Shown here: in pieces, positions 1 to 7,607 of the stretch | Numbering within the stretch: position 1 is the stretch's first letter | Layout of the letters: the number at the start of each line of letters is the position of its first letter | Source: Bacteroidales bacterium UBA1800 | GTDB lineage: Bacteria; Bacteroidota; Bacteroidia; Bacteroidales; VadinHA17 | Length of the DNA: 26,051 nt | NCBI GenBank assembly: GCA_002319915.1 | Contig: DCFQ01000098.1 | Coordinates: forward strand, 1-26,051 | Reading direction: 5' to 3' | Made by a program: the position numbers and the translations under genes | Notes under the pieces: generated by a model | The model's database searches: none | What the model saw: the letters and a program-made list of their open reading frames with translations, nothing else | Told to the model about the DNA's origin: nothing

Positions 1-353
1 GCGATCCCCTTGCCAGAAATCTTATCGCTTGTATCGATTGTGCCGGCCACTACCCTTGGGCTCCTGTTAGCTATTATCATGTCGGTGCACGGGGGTGTTT
101 TCCCAAAATGAGAGCAGGGCTCCAGGTTAACATAAAGAACCGATTTTTCCAGGAGATGCCTCTCCCTGACCGATTCGACTGCAACCACTTCGGCATGAGG
201 ACCGCCGGCTTTGACATGATACCCTTCTCCAATTATCCTGCCGTCATGCACGATCACCGAGCCGACCAGGGGATTGGGGTAAGTCAGTCCTTCTGCCTTT
301 GAGGCAAGCTCCAGGCACCTCATCATGAATTTCCTGTCATCACCTTCCTGCAT
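1..353 (-). CDS. ribD: Riboflavin biosynthesis protein RibD, N-terminal deaminase part (cut by window edge)
   Basis: RibD deaminates and then reduces the pyrimidine intermediate of riboflavin synthesis in the cytoplasm. Only about 117 N-terminal codons are inside the window; the rest lies beyond position 1. The visible part is a cytidine-deaminase-type zinc domain: TYPNPLVGSV near residues 24-33, the HAE motif (His53, Glu55) and the paired cysteines of PCSHFGKTPPCT (Cys80, Cys89), which fit the zinc ligands of the family. The ATG at 351-353 gives the usual short lead-in before the LALxxA-like helix; a second ATG pair about 10 codons in is possible. The gene diverges from prmC with only 26 bp between the start codons. 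Whether the C-terminal reductase domain is fused cannot be seen. Confidence 0.93.
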   Translation of the reverse strand, partial: MQEGDDRKFMMRCLELASKAEGLTYPNPLVGSVIVHDGRIIGEGYHVKAGGPHAEVVAVESVRERHLLEKSVLYVNLEPCSHFGKTPPCTDMIIANRSPRVVAGTIDTSDKISGKGI

Positions 354-367
354 TCCCTCTAAAGTGC

Positions 368-375
368 TAAATTTG
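368..375 (+). promoter_or_regulatory. Possible -7 promoter box before prmC
   Basis: TAAATTTG matches the Bacteroidetes -7 consensus TAnnTTTG. It lies only 4 bp before the prmC ATG, so a transcript from it would be essentially leaderless, and no TTTG is found at the usual upstream distance. This is a weak call that may be chance. Confidence 0.2.
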
Positions 376-379
376 ACTT

Positions 380-1246
380 ATGGCCGTTAAATTACAAACT
401 ATCGCGGATATCAGAAAGTATCTTTCCTCAGAACTCGCCGGTCTCTATCCTGAAGGTGAAATATGGGCCTTCACCGCCATCATCACCGCTTCCGTCCTGA
501 AATTGAGCAGGCTTACGCTGCACGGGGCGGAAAATAAGTTCGTCGAACCGAAAGATGCTTTAAGAATTGTCGGGATTTGCGAGGAGCTGAAGTCGGAGAA
601 GCCTATCCAGTACATACTGGGGGAAACCGTATTCCTTGACTGTGTGATAAGGGTCAGGCCCGGTGTCCTGATCCCGCGGCCCGAAACCGAGGAACTTGCA
701 GACCTGATAATCAGGGAGAATCCCGGATTCACCGGGGAGCTCCTGGATATCGGAACAGGCTCGGGGTGCATAGCTGTCGCAGTCGCGGTCAAGCTCCCCT
801 CTGCGACCGTGTCTGCCACTGACGTATCTGACCTGGCACTCGGGACAGCAAGTGAAAATGCTGCACTTAACAATGTAAAGATCAATTTCATCAAGGCTGA
901 CATCCTGAAAGGTGAGCCAGGCCTGCCCCGGGAAACGGATATCCTGGTGAGCAATCCCCCGTACGTGAGGAATTCAGAGAAAGAACAGATGCGCAGGAAC
1001 GTGCTCAACTACGAACCTCACGAAGCCCTTTTTGTGCCCGACAGCGACCCGCTCCTCTTCTACCGCGCCATCCTGGCAAAAGCTATCAGCATCCTCAGGG
1101 ACGGAGGCCGGATCTATTTTGAGATCAATGAGGCACTGGGAAGCGGGGTCCGCGAACTCACGGCTTCATTTGGATTCAGTAACATACTTGTCCGGAAGGA
1201 TATTAACGGGAAGGACAGGATAGTAAAGGCAACCTGGAATGGGTGA
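380..1246 (+). CDS. prmC: Release factor glutamine N5-methyltransferase PrmC (HemK)
   Basis: PrmC methylates the glutamine of the GGQ motif in peptide-chain release factors, using S-adenosylmethionine. The 288-residue length is normal for the family. An N-terminal helical region (about 1-90) is followed by IPRPETEEL (98-106), the SAM-binding DIGTGSG (123-129) and the catalytic NPPY signature (192-195), which binds the target glutamine. The start codon has no clear Shine-Dalgarno sequence, as is usual in Bacteroidetes. Its stop codon overlaps the start of recX by 8 bp, so the two are probably co-transcribed and translationally coupled. A substrate of this enzyme, release factor 2, is encoded in the same window at 7608-8697, although not in the same operon. 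Confidence 0.95.
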   Translation: MAVKLQTIADIRKYLSSELAGLYPEGEIWAFTAIITASVLKLSRLTLHGAENKFVEPKDALRIVGICEELKSEKPIQYILGETVFLDCVIRVRPGVLIPRPETEELADLIIRENPGFTGELLDIGTGSGCIAVAVAVKLPSATVSATDVSDLALGTASENAALNNVKINFIKADILKGEPGLPRETDILVSNPPYVRNSEKEQMRRNVLNYEPHEALFVPDSDPLLFYRAILAKAISILRDGGRIYFEINEALGSGVRELTASFGFSNILVRKDINGKDRIVKATWNG

Positions 1247-1703
1247 TCCCGACCTTTTCAAAAGCGCCCTCAGGAGGGCAATGGCAATCTGCGCGGGAAG
1301 CGAGCATTCGGGCGGGGAAATCGCCGGTAAGCTTTCATCCTGGGGAGTGAGTGCAGAGGATGCCGGTGAGATAATACGGGTACTTGCCAAAGAGAATTTC
1401 GTAAATGACAAAAGATACGCCGCAGCCTATATCTCCGATAAGCTCAGGTACAACAAGTGGGGTAAGGTCAAAATAGCGGCGCAGCTGAAGATTAAAGGTA
1501 TCCCTGATGACATTATCAGGGAATCTTTAAATGCAGTAGATGATTCACAATACCTTAACATGATCAAGGAGGTGCTGGCTTCCCACAGGAAGAGCCTGAA
1601 GGCAAAAAACCAGTACGACCTCAAGGGGAAAATGATGCGCTTCGGATTGTCGAGAGGGTATGAGAGCCACCTGCTTTATGATCTGTTAAATGATCTGGAT
1701 TGA
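1239..1703 (+). CDS. recX: Regulatory protein RecX
   Basis: RecX binds RecA filaments and modulates recombinase activity. The 154-residue protein shows the family pattern of tandem three-helix repeats: a KLSSWGV segment near 31-37, then ENFVNDKRYAAAYISDK near 52-68 (the most conserved RecX stretch), NKWGKVKI near 72-79 and GIPDDII near 86-92. The ATG overlaps the last 8 bp of prmC, and no better start is available downstream. recA is not in the window. The gene ends just before a palindromic repeat that separates it from a convergent gene. Confidence 0.88.
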   Translation: MGDPDLFKSALRRAMAICAGSEHSGGEIAGKLSSWGVSAEDAGEIIRVLAKENFVNDKRYAAAYISDKLRYNKWGKVKIAAQLKIKGIPDDIIRESLNAVDDSQYLNMIKEVLASHRKSLKAKNQYDLKGKMMRFGLSRGYESHLLYDLLNDLD

Positions 1704-1707
1704 ATCA

Positions 1708-1807
1708 TAACCGCAAAGATCGCTAAGGTTAAGCAAAGATCGCAAAGAAAATACCCTGATAAATTTACTTTGCGTACTTTAACAAGTCTCTGCACGCTTT
1801 GCGGTTA
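1708..1807. repeat. Palindromic intergenic repeat, family A, copy 1
   Basis: A 100-bp element bounded by a perfect 11-bp inverted repeat: TAACCGCAAAG at 1708-1718 and CTTTGCGGTTA at 1797-1807. CGCAAAG-like words recur inside the left half and CTTTGCG-like words inside the right half. It occupies nearly all of the space between recX (plus) and the DUF2752 gene (minus), which converge on it. A second copy with identical ends lies at 15767-15861, also between convergent genes. It may act as a bidirectional terminator or be a small non-autonomous mobile element; the sequence does not decide. Confidence 0.8.
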
Positions 1808-1827
1808 AAATAAATGCTTCGACGTAG

Positions 1828-2286
1828 CTACAATTGAAGTACCTGGGTGAATATGTTTATTATGAAAGGCCAGAAAGCAATCAGGAACACCAATCCCGAC
1901 ACTGAGGCATCATAAACCACGATCTGTTTCCGTATCCCGGGATTCCTGATCCAGATAGCTGACAAGACGACTCTCATGACAAGCTGAAGAGCAAAAAAGA
2001 GAAATATCCTCAGTCCGTAGATATTCCAGGTAAGGGCCTCGCCGACCTTTCCCCTGACAATCAGGGAAAAGCTGTGCGACAGGCCGCATGAAATGCATGG
2101 CTGGCCGGTAAGCTTCTCATGAATGCAGACAACCGGATAATTGTCCCTGACAGGAGAAAAAATGCCGGAGTAGGCGAAAATCAGCACTATTACTCCGGCG
2201 AGGATTATATTAATTAAAAGGTACGGTTCCCCGGTAATCAGGCCTCTTATCCCAGTGTGATTATTTTTTCGCAGGAATAGTGTCAT
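1828..2286 (-). CDS. DUF2752 family membrane protein
   Basis: A small integral membrane protein of unknown function, 152 residues from the chosen start. It shows the DUF2752 hallmark, a cysteine-rich CISCGLSHS segment (related to the C-P-x-C-G-x-T/S pattern of the family) between transmembrane segments. One membrane helix lies near the N-terminus (about 20-40), and two or three more follow in the C-terminal half. The open frame extends upstream to 2406, but that extension is arginine- and serine-rich and out of frame over the neighbouring gene, so I chose the ATG at 2284-2286. That still overlaps the upstream gene by 26 bp. The overlap and shared strand suggest that the two membrane proteins are co-translated. 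Confidence 0.72.
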   Translation of the reverse strand: MTLFLRKNNHTGIRGLITGEPYLLINIILAGVIVLIFAYSGIFSPVRDNYPVVCIHEKLTGQPCISCGLSHSFSLIVRGKVGEALTWNIYGLRIFLFFALQLVMRVVLSAIWIRNPGIRKQIVVYDASVSGLVFLIAFWPFIINIFTQVLQL

Positions 2287-2815
2287 CGGGCTTCGCATTG
2301 CCTTTTTCGAGCTTCTCAAGCTCCTGTTCCCTGCTGGTCTTTGCCGGGCTGGTAGTAATCTCGACCTTGTTGCCGTTGCTCTCGACCTTGATGTTAACGG
2401 TCTCATCCTGAAGGTTCTTGATCACGTTTTCCTGCAAATCGTTGATTACATTCTCGATGTTCGAAGGCAGCTTGTGCTCCGCTTTCCTTGCTATCCTTCC
2501 GGCAACGAATACCTGTGAGAAGGAAATAAATGAGGCTATCACCGCGATGATGAGTGCGGCAAGGAGTACCCCCCTCGGGGAATCATTCCTGGCTGCCTGC
2601 GACAGCCCCACTGCTGCCAGCACGATTGCTATTATCCCGGGGATGATGGCAATCAGTCCCACGCATGGTATGACTGCCAGGACAAATGTTATTATTGCAG
2701 TGATCAGCGCTGCTATTCCAAGGTTTTGTCCGACCGGCTGGCCCTGGGTCTGTCCGGCCTGACCCTGAACCTGCTGAGAACCTTGTCCTGTGTTGGTTGA
2801 GAAATCTTCCATCAT
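2261..2815 (-). CDS. Small membrane protein with Gln/Gly-rich N-terminus (DUF4190-like)
   Basis: A protein of unknown function, 184 residues. A hydrophilic glutamine/glycine-rich segment (about 9-31) is followed by two long hydrophobic stretches: one rich in Ile/Ala/Val around 33-70 with a central Pro-Cys-Val-Gly turn, and one around 83-106. A charged tail of about 75 residues follows. This resembles the DUF4190/interferon-induced-transmembrane-like small proteins that often accompany DUF2752 genes; the family name is inference. The tail may be soluble and partly helical. It starts with two consecutive ATG codons (2815 or 2812). The 3' end overlaps the DUF2752 gene, and the 5' neighbour ends 10 bp upstream, so all three minus-strand genes look like one operon. 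Confidence 0.7.
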   Translation of the reverse strand: MMEDFSTNTGQGSQQVQGQAGQTQGQPVGQNLGIAALITAIITFVLAVIPCVGLIAIIPGIIAIVLAAVGLSQAARNDSPRGVLLAALIIAVIASFISFSQVFVAGRIARKAEHKLPSNIENVINDLQENVIKNLQDETVNIKVESNGNKVEITTSPAKTSREQELEKLEKGNAKPDDTIPAKK

Positions 2816-2825
2816 TCAATCATTT

Positions 2826-3389
2826 TTATTGTTTTTCATTCCGTTTCAAAATATCCAGCAAATCCTGTTCTAAAGACGCCACAGGATTTTCAATGATGCG
2901 TCCGCTTTCAACTTTATTTCTGAAGATTATGAAAGTGGGCACGCGCTGGATGCCGAGAGTGTCAAATTCACCAACGGGAGAAAGTTTCGCATTGTCAACA
3001 CCGATGAACGTCAGCTCCTGCATCGGGAATTCCGCGAGCGTGAGGATCTTCATGAACCTTGGGACTTCCCTCCGGCTGTCGGGGCACCATGTCCCCATTA
3101 CAACCTTTACAGAGATCCCCGACTTGTCAAGCTCAGTCAGGACCGACATTGCGACCGGATTGGGCTGGTATTCATCGAATCCCTTCAGGTACCACTCCGA
3201 ATAGGGTTCCCGGGAAAGCCTGCCAAAATCAAAAAATCCCAGCAGCCAGGTCTCCTGGAGTGAGAAATCCGTACCTGTTTTATGGGCCATTAATTCAGAT
3301 GAGGGAGGAGCTTCAACAAGGACTTTTTTTGACCTGCAGCCGACAATGGCGAGGATCAAAAGGGTGCTGAAGAGTATAGCTTTTTTCAT
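2826..3389 (-). CDS. Thioredoxin-fold lipoprotein with a single active-site cysteine
   Basis: A 187-residue predicted lipoprotein. It has a lysine-rich start, a hydrophobic stretch and the lipobox IVGC with Cys18 as the lipidated residue. The C-terminal half has a thioredoxin-like fold: the strand KVVMGTWCPDSRREVPRF (about 95-112) carries the active-site position, and VPTF (150-153) supplies the cis-proline. The usual CxxC is reduced to Cys102-Pro-Asp-Ser105, so the resolving cysteine is absent and an ordinary disulfide oxidoreductase cycle is unlikely. It could act through a monothiol mechanism or as a binding protein. It follows mutB by 54 bp on the same strand, with no obvious functional link. 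Confidence 0.82.
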   Translation of the reverse strand: MKKAILFSTLLILAIVGCRSKKVLVEAPPSSELMAHKTGTDFSLQETWLLGFFDFGRLSREPYSEWYLKGFDEYQPNPVAMSVLTELDKSGISVKVVMGTWCPDSRREVPRFMKILTLAEFPMQELTFIGVDNAKLSPVGEFDTLGIQRVPTFIIFRNKVESGRIIENPVASLEQDLLDILKRNEKQ

Positions 3390-3443
3390 CTTATAACATG
3401 CTAAGAACCGGTATAATACATGATTATTAAAGATAGTGATTTT

Positions 3444-5594
3444 TTATTCAAATGAATGAAGAAGGATCTCCAGGATCTGCCTGGCAGCTTTTGCAACTGA
3501 TGTTCCTGGGCCAAAGATTGCCGCGACGCCTGCATTGTAAAGGAAGTCATAATCCTGCGGAGGTATCACGCCGCCTGCGATCACCAGGATATCCTCCCTG
3601 CCAAGCTTCCTGAGTTCCTCGATCACCTCGGGAATAAGGGTCTTGTGACCAGCTGCCAGGCTCGAGACACCGAGGACATGAACATCGTTCTCGACTGCCT
3701 GCCTTGCTGCCTCGGACGGCGTCTGGAAGAGGGGTCCGATGTCCACGTCGAATCCGATATCCGCATAACCTGTGGAGACTACTTTAGCTCCCCTGTCGTG
3801 GCCATCCTGGCCCATTTTGGCAATCATTATCCTGGGCTGCCTGCCCTCTTTTTCAGCAAACTTTGCGACAAGCGCCCTTGCTTCATCATATTCGCTGTCG
3901 GACTTATACTCCGAAGAGTATACCCCTGATATTGTGTGTACCACTGCTTTATACCTCCCGGCTATTTTTTCGCATGCATTGGAAATTTCACCCAGGGAGG
4001 CCCTTTTTGCCGCAGCATCAACTGCAAGGGCGAGAAGGTTGCCTTCCCCGGATTCGACACATTTTGTCAGTTCATTGAGAGATGCCTGGCACTCTGCTTC
4101 ATTGCGACCGGCCCTGAGCATGGCCAGCCGCCTGATCTGGGCTTCCCTTACGGCTGAATTGTCAACCTCGAGGGTCTCGATCGGCTCTTCTCTTTCAAGC
4201 CTGTACCTGTTGGTACCTACGATCGTCTGCAACCCCGAGTCGATCCTGGCCTGGGCCCTTGCAGCAGCCTCCTCGATCCGCATCTTGGGGATGCCCGAGC
4301 CGATGGCCTTTGCCATTCCGCCAAGGCTTTCAATCTCTTTGATGTGCTTCCAGGCGCTGCGGGCAAGCTCATTTGTTAGGCTTTCAACATAGTATGACCC
4401 GCCCCAGGGATCGATTGCCCGGCAGATGTTTGTCTCTTCCTGGATATAGATCTGGGTATTGCGGGCGATCCTGGCTGAAAAGTCGGTCGGCAATGCCAGC
4501 GCCTCGTCGAGAGCGTTGGTATGCAGGCTCTGCGTGTGGCCGAAAGCGGCTGCCATCGCCTCAATGCAGGTCCTGCCGACATTATTGAAAGGATCCTGTT
4601 CCGTGAGGCTCCAGCCCGAAGTCTGGCAATGAGTTCTAAGGGCCAGCGATCTTGGATCCTTCGGATCGAATTGCTTTACGATCTTAGCCCAGAGCATTCT
4701 TGCGGCTCTCATCTTGGCAATCTCCATGAAATGGTTCATGCCGACTGCCCAGAAGAACGAGAGCCTCGGGGCAAAATCGTCAACCCTGAGGCCGGACTTT
4801 ATCCCGGTCCGCAGGTACTCAAGCCCGTCGGCAAGGGTATAGGCAAGCTCGATATCACAGGTGGCGCCGGCTTCCTGCATATGATAGCCCGATATGCTTA
4901 TAGAATTGAATTTCGGCATGTTTGCAGCGGTGTACCTGAAAATATCGGCGATGATCCTCATCGAGAATTCAGGCGGATAGATATACGTATTCCTCACCAT
5001 GAATTCCTTGAGGATATCGTTCTGAATGGTCCCTGTGAGCTCCCCAAGCTTTGCCCCCTGCTCAAGCGCGGTAACGATATAGAAAGCCATTATGGGAAGT
5101 ACCGCCCCGTTCATTGTCATCGAGACCGACATCTTGTCGAGAGGGATGCTGTCGAAGAGGATTTTCATGTCAAGGACCGAGTCGATGGCTACACCGGCTT
5201 TCCCGACATCACCTGTTACACGCTCATGGTCACTGTCATATCCCCTGTGAGTGGGCAGGTCGAATGCGACCGACAGCCCCTTCTGCCCTGCAGCAAGATT
5301 CCGCCTGTAAAAGGCATTGGATTCCTCAGCCGTTGAAAATCCGGCGTACTGCCTGATGGTCCAGGGACGGATCGTGTACATAGAAGCGTACGGACCTCTC
5401 AGGAAAGGAGGCAGCCCGGCTGCATAATCCAGGTGTTCCAGGCCGTTCAGGTCCTCAGCGGAGTACCTTCTCTTTACAGCAATCCTTTCGGGGGTCATCC
5501 AGACTCCTGTCCCTTTACCTTCCCCCTCCTCACTGTTTCTTCCTTTGTCCGCCCGGTAGTTCAGCAGATCGTCACTTTTGAATTCTGGCTTCAT
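3444..5594 (-). CDS. mutB: Methylmalonyl-CoA mutase, large (catalytic) subunit
   Basis: The catalytic subunit of the B12-dependent mutase that interconverts (R)-methylmalonyl-CoA and succinyl-CoA, used in propionate production or propionyl-CoA breakdown. The length of 716 residues is typical. The N-terminal TIM barrel contains the conserved YASMYTIRPWTIRQYAGFST-like region near 69-88 and SGYHMQEAGAT near 235-245, whose His corresponds to the active-site histidine. The C-terminal cobalamin-binding domain has the D-x-H-x-x-G signature: Asp597, His599 (lower ligand to cobalt) and Gly602 in GQDGHDRG. Downstream SL and GG motifs lie near 643-645 and 674-676. It lies 22 bp downstream of mutA and is surely in its operon. 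Confidence 0.97.
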   Translation of the reverse strand: MKPEFKSDDLLNYRADKGRNSEEGEGKGTGVWMTPERIAVKRRYSAEDLNGLEHLDYAAGLPPFLRGPYASMYTIRPWTIRQYAGFSTAEESNAFYRRNLAAGQKGLSVAFDLPTHRGYDSDHERVTGDVGKAGVAIDSVLDMKILFDSIPLDKMSVSMTMNGAVLPIMAFYIVTALEQGAKLGELTGTIQNDILKEFMVRNTYIYPPEFSMRIIADIFRYTAANMPKFNSISISGYHMQEAGATCDIELAYTLADGLEYLRTGIKSGLRVDDFAPRLSFFWAVGMNHFMEIAKMRAARMLWAKIVKQFDPKDPRSLALRTHCQTSGWSLTEQDPFNNVGRTCIEAMAAAFGHTQSLHTNALDEALALPTDFSARIARNTQIYIQEETNICRAIDPWGGSYYVESLTNELARSAWKHIKEIESLGGMAKAIGSGIPKMRIEEAAARAQARIDSGLQTIVGTNRYRLEREEPIETLEVDNSAVREAQIRRLAMLRAGRNEAECQASLNELTKCVESGEGNLLALAVDAAAKRASLGEISNACEKIAGRYKAVVHTISGVYSSEYKSDSEYDEARALVAKFAEKEGRQPRIMIAKMGQDGHDRGAKVVSTGYADIGFDVDIGPLFQTPSEAARQAVENDVHVLGVSSLAAGHKTLIPEVIEELRKLGREDILVIAGGVIPPQDYDFLYNAGVAAIFGPGTSVAKAARQILEILLHSFE

Positions 5595-5616
5595 ATATCG
5601 TTGAAGAACTGATCAG

Positions 5617-7443
5617 TTAATTAATTCCAAGGATCCGGTTATAATAATTAAGCGTTTCGCACAGATCCGACCTGATACTGATGAAATTCGTTATCCCCGC
5701 CGCCTGCAGCTCACCTGCTGATTCGGGGTTTCCTGCTATCACGACAACGGCATGTCCGCCCAGGCTCCGGAATATGCCGGGCGCAACCTGCGCATACTCT
5801 TCATCCGAGCTGCAGATCACCACAATTCCGGCTCCCGATTCCATCGCTGCCTTAGTACCATCTTCAGGTGTCCTGAAAACCTCATTGTCAATTATGCGGT
5901 ACCCGGCACAACCGAAGAATCCGGCTGTGAACTGGGCCCTTGCCTTTGCAAAGACAGGATTGCCAATCGTAAGAAGGAATACTTCAGGCCGGACCCGGGC
6001 TTTTTCAACGGCGATCCGTATTTTTTCGATCTCCTCAGCCGCCCTGGATGATTTTACCGGTCTCACCGGAAGATCAACAATTTCCCCGGGGCCGCCCTTG
6101 CTGAAAAGAGGAACAGCGTCAGGTGTGATTCTTTCGTCCGGGTCGGGATACTTGCTGGTCCCGACCAGCACCTCTTTCCGGCGTGAGATATCCGACCTCC
6201 GCCTTGCCGATATTGAGAGGATCTTCTCCTGGATAACTCCCGATTTAAGACACGAAAGGAACCCTCCGGCCTTCTCCGTTTCAATGAAAAGCTGCCAGGT
6301 TTTTTCGGCCATGAGGCTGGTCAGGTTTTCAATATAATATGAACCTGCCGATGGATCAGCAACCTTATCAAAGAAGGCTTCCTCCTTCAGGATAAGCTGC
6401 TGGTTCCTAGCAATCCTCCCCGGGAATTCTCCCCCGGACGAAAATGCGTTGTCAAACGGCAGGATCGTTAGGGAATCTGTGCCGCCGATCACGGCTGACA
6501 TCGCTTCCCCCTGGGTCCTGAGCATATTCACATATGGATCATACACTGTGCTGTTCCAGGCAGTAGTGACTGAATGTATCCTCATCGGAGGCATGCTGCT
6601 TTCCCCCGGCATGAACCTTTCAAGAATAAGAGACCAGAGGATGCGTGCCGCCCTCAGTTTTGCTATCTCGATGAAATAATCCGGTCCTGTCCCGAAACAG
6701 AAGCTTATCTTGCCAGCGGCTTCACTGGCCGACAACCCTCTCCGGATAAGCTGGTCGAGATATTCGACACCCATCGACAGGCTGAAGGCGAGCTCGGTTA
6801 CTGAGTCAGAGCCGGCATCTTTGTAATTCCTGCCGCTCACCCGGATATTCCTGAGACCCGGAAAGGGCAGCGTATCTTTTGTCAGCAAAGCAAGGTAATC
6901 GAAGCCTTTATCCTCCGGTATGCACAAAGTGCCGTTGGTCATAAGCCGGCCGAGCGGATCGGCTTCAATGCATCCCCTGAGATCAGGGAGAGAGCTGCCG
7001 AAGATATCCCTGAGACATGCCACTATCTCCCTGGCCATGCCCTCTGACAGAAAATTCATCTCAAGCGATCGCGGGTCGATACCTTCAAGTAGCTTCCGCA
7101 TATTATCCTCATTGACAGATGACGGATCGCCGATAATGAATCCTGCCGAATCGATGCCCTTTTTCATGAGGGAGAGAGCCTCCCTGTTCGCCACGGTCCA
7201 GTCAGATACATTTATATCCTGACGAATGAACCACCGGTTATTATCCTTCATGGCTGATCCATCCGGCATCAAGATGCCTTCGAGATCCTCCTTCCTGTAG
7301 AATGGCATTACATCGAACCCTTCTTTGGTTTTCCAGACCAGCTTCCTTACAAAATCAGCGCCCTTCAGGTCGCTGCTGATCTTATCGGTCCACTCTTTTG
7401 CGGAAACCGGCGGAAATTCTTCAAACAGTCTTTTATCCTTCAC
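5617..7443 (-). CDS. mutA: Methylmalonyl-CoA mutase, small subunit
   Basis: The non-catalytic partner of MutB, 608 residues. The N-terminal region (EFPPVSAKEW, then DLKGADF and a KLVWKTKEGFDV segment) and the barrel are clearly homologous to MutB. The C-terminal B12-like domain keeps its fold but lacks the D-x-H-x-x-G cobalt-ligand motif, as is normal for this subunit. The start codon is GTG at 7441-7443: an in-frame stop lies close upstream and the next ATG (residue 47) would remove the conserved N-terminus. The GTG overlaps a perfect 14-bp palindrome. The gene is the first of the mut operon, separated from prfB by a repeat-containing gap. Confidence 0.95.
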   Translation of the reverse strand: MKDKRLFEEFPPVSAKEWTDKISSDLKGADFVRKLVWKTKEGFDVMPFYRKEDLEGILMPDGSAMKDNNRWFIRQDINVSDWTVANREALSLMKKGIDSAGFIIGDPSSVNEDNMRKLLEGIDPRSLEMNFLSEGMAREIVACLRDIFGSSLPDLRGCIEADPLGRLMTNGTLCIPEDKGFDYLALLTKDTLPFPGLRNIRVSGRNYKDAGSDSVTELAFSLSMGVEYLDQLIRRGLSASEAAGKISFCFGTGPDYFIEIAKLRAARILWSLILERFMPGESSMPPMRIHSVTTAWNSTVYDPYVNMLRTQGEAMSAVIGGTDSLTILPFDNAFSSGGEFPGRIARNQQLILKEEAFFDKVADPSAGSYYIENLTSLMAEKTWQLFIETEKAGGFLSCLKSGVIQEKILSISARRRSDISRRKEVLVGTSKYPDPDERITPDAVPLFSKGGPGEIVDLPVRPVKSSRAAEEIEKIRIAVEKARVRPEVFLLTIGNPVFAKARAQFTAGFFGCAGYRIIDNEVFRTPEDGTKAAMESGAGIVVICSSDEEYAQVAPGIFRSLGGHAVVVIAGNPESAGELQAAGITNFISIRSDLCETLNYYNRILGIN

Positions 7444-7456
7444 AAATATATATTTG
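7443..7456. promoter_or_regulatory. 14-bp perfect palindrome at the mutA start
   Basis: CAAATATATATTTG is a perfect palindrome whose last base on the mutA strand is the first base of the GTG start codon. Each half contains TATATTTG, a match to the -7 consensus TAnnTTTG. It could be an operator, or the true promoter of a leaderless transcript. AT-rich palindromes also arise by chance. Confidence 0.3.
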
Positions 7457-7498
7457 CCTTAAGTTTCCAGTCAATTATCCTTTTCCCGGGTGCTCTCC

Positions 7499-7575
7499 CT
7501 CAGTGCAACTCCGTGTCTCCCCTGGCTACCGCCTGCCTGCCGGTAGGCAGGGCAGGCAGGTCCGTGCCCTCTGTG
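7499..7575. repeat. Intergenic repeat, family B, with inserted GC-rich palindrome
   Basis: The element starts with CTCAGTG (7499-7505) and CTCCGTG (7509-7515), spaced exactly 10 bp apart as in the copy at 14099-14115. It then has a GC-rich palindromic block in which CCTGCCTGCC (7532-7541) pairs perfectly with GGCAGGCAGG (7551-7560), and ends with a CCGTG/CTCTGTG-like stretch (7562-7575). It fills the gap between mutA and the 3' end of prfB. The block can also fold as an alternative 20-bp near-perfect palindrome at 7532-7551. Confidence 0.6.
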
Positions 7576-7607
7576 AAACAAAAAAAATAAATGAGAGCTC
7601 TTCAATT

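Noticed and set aside
1708..1807. CRISPR-like or tandem repeat array
   Set aside because: The words are short, imperfect and arranged as an inverted structure, with no regular spacers and no cas genes.
2287..2406. Longer N-terminus for the DUF2752 protein
   Set aside because: The extension is Arg/Ser-rich, overlaps the upstream gene out of frame and adds nothing typical of the family.
4521..5336. Long plus-strand open frame opposite mutB
   Set aside because: It is a shadow of a conserved coding region, with no recognisable domain; the same applies to other long antisense frames such as 445-1008 and 16022-16486.
5617..5990. Loss of the B12-ligand histidine in the MutA C-terminal domain as a defect
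   Set aside because: The small subunit of heterodimeric methylmalonyl-CoA mutase normally lacks this motif; MutB carries it.
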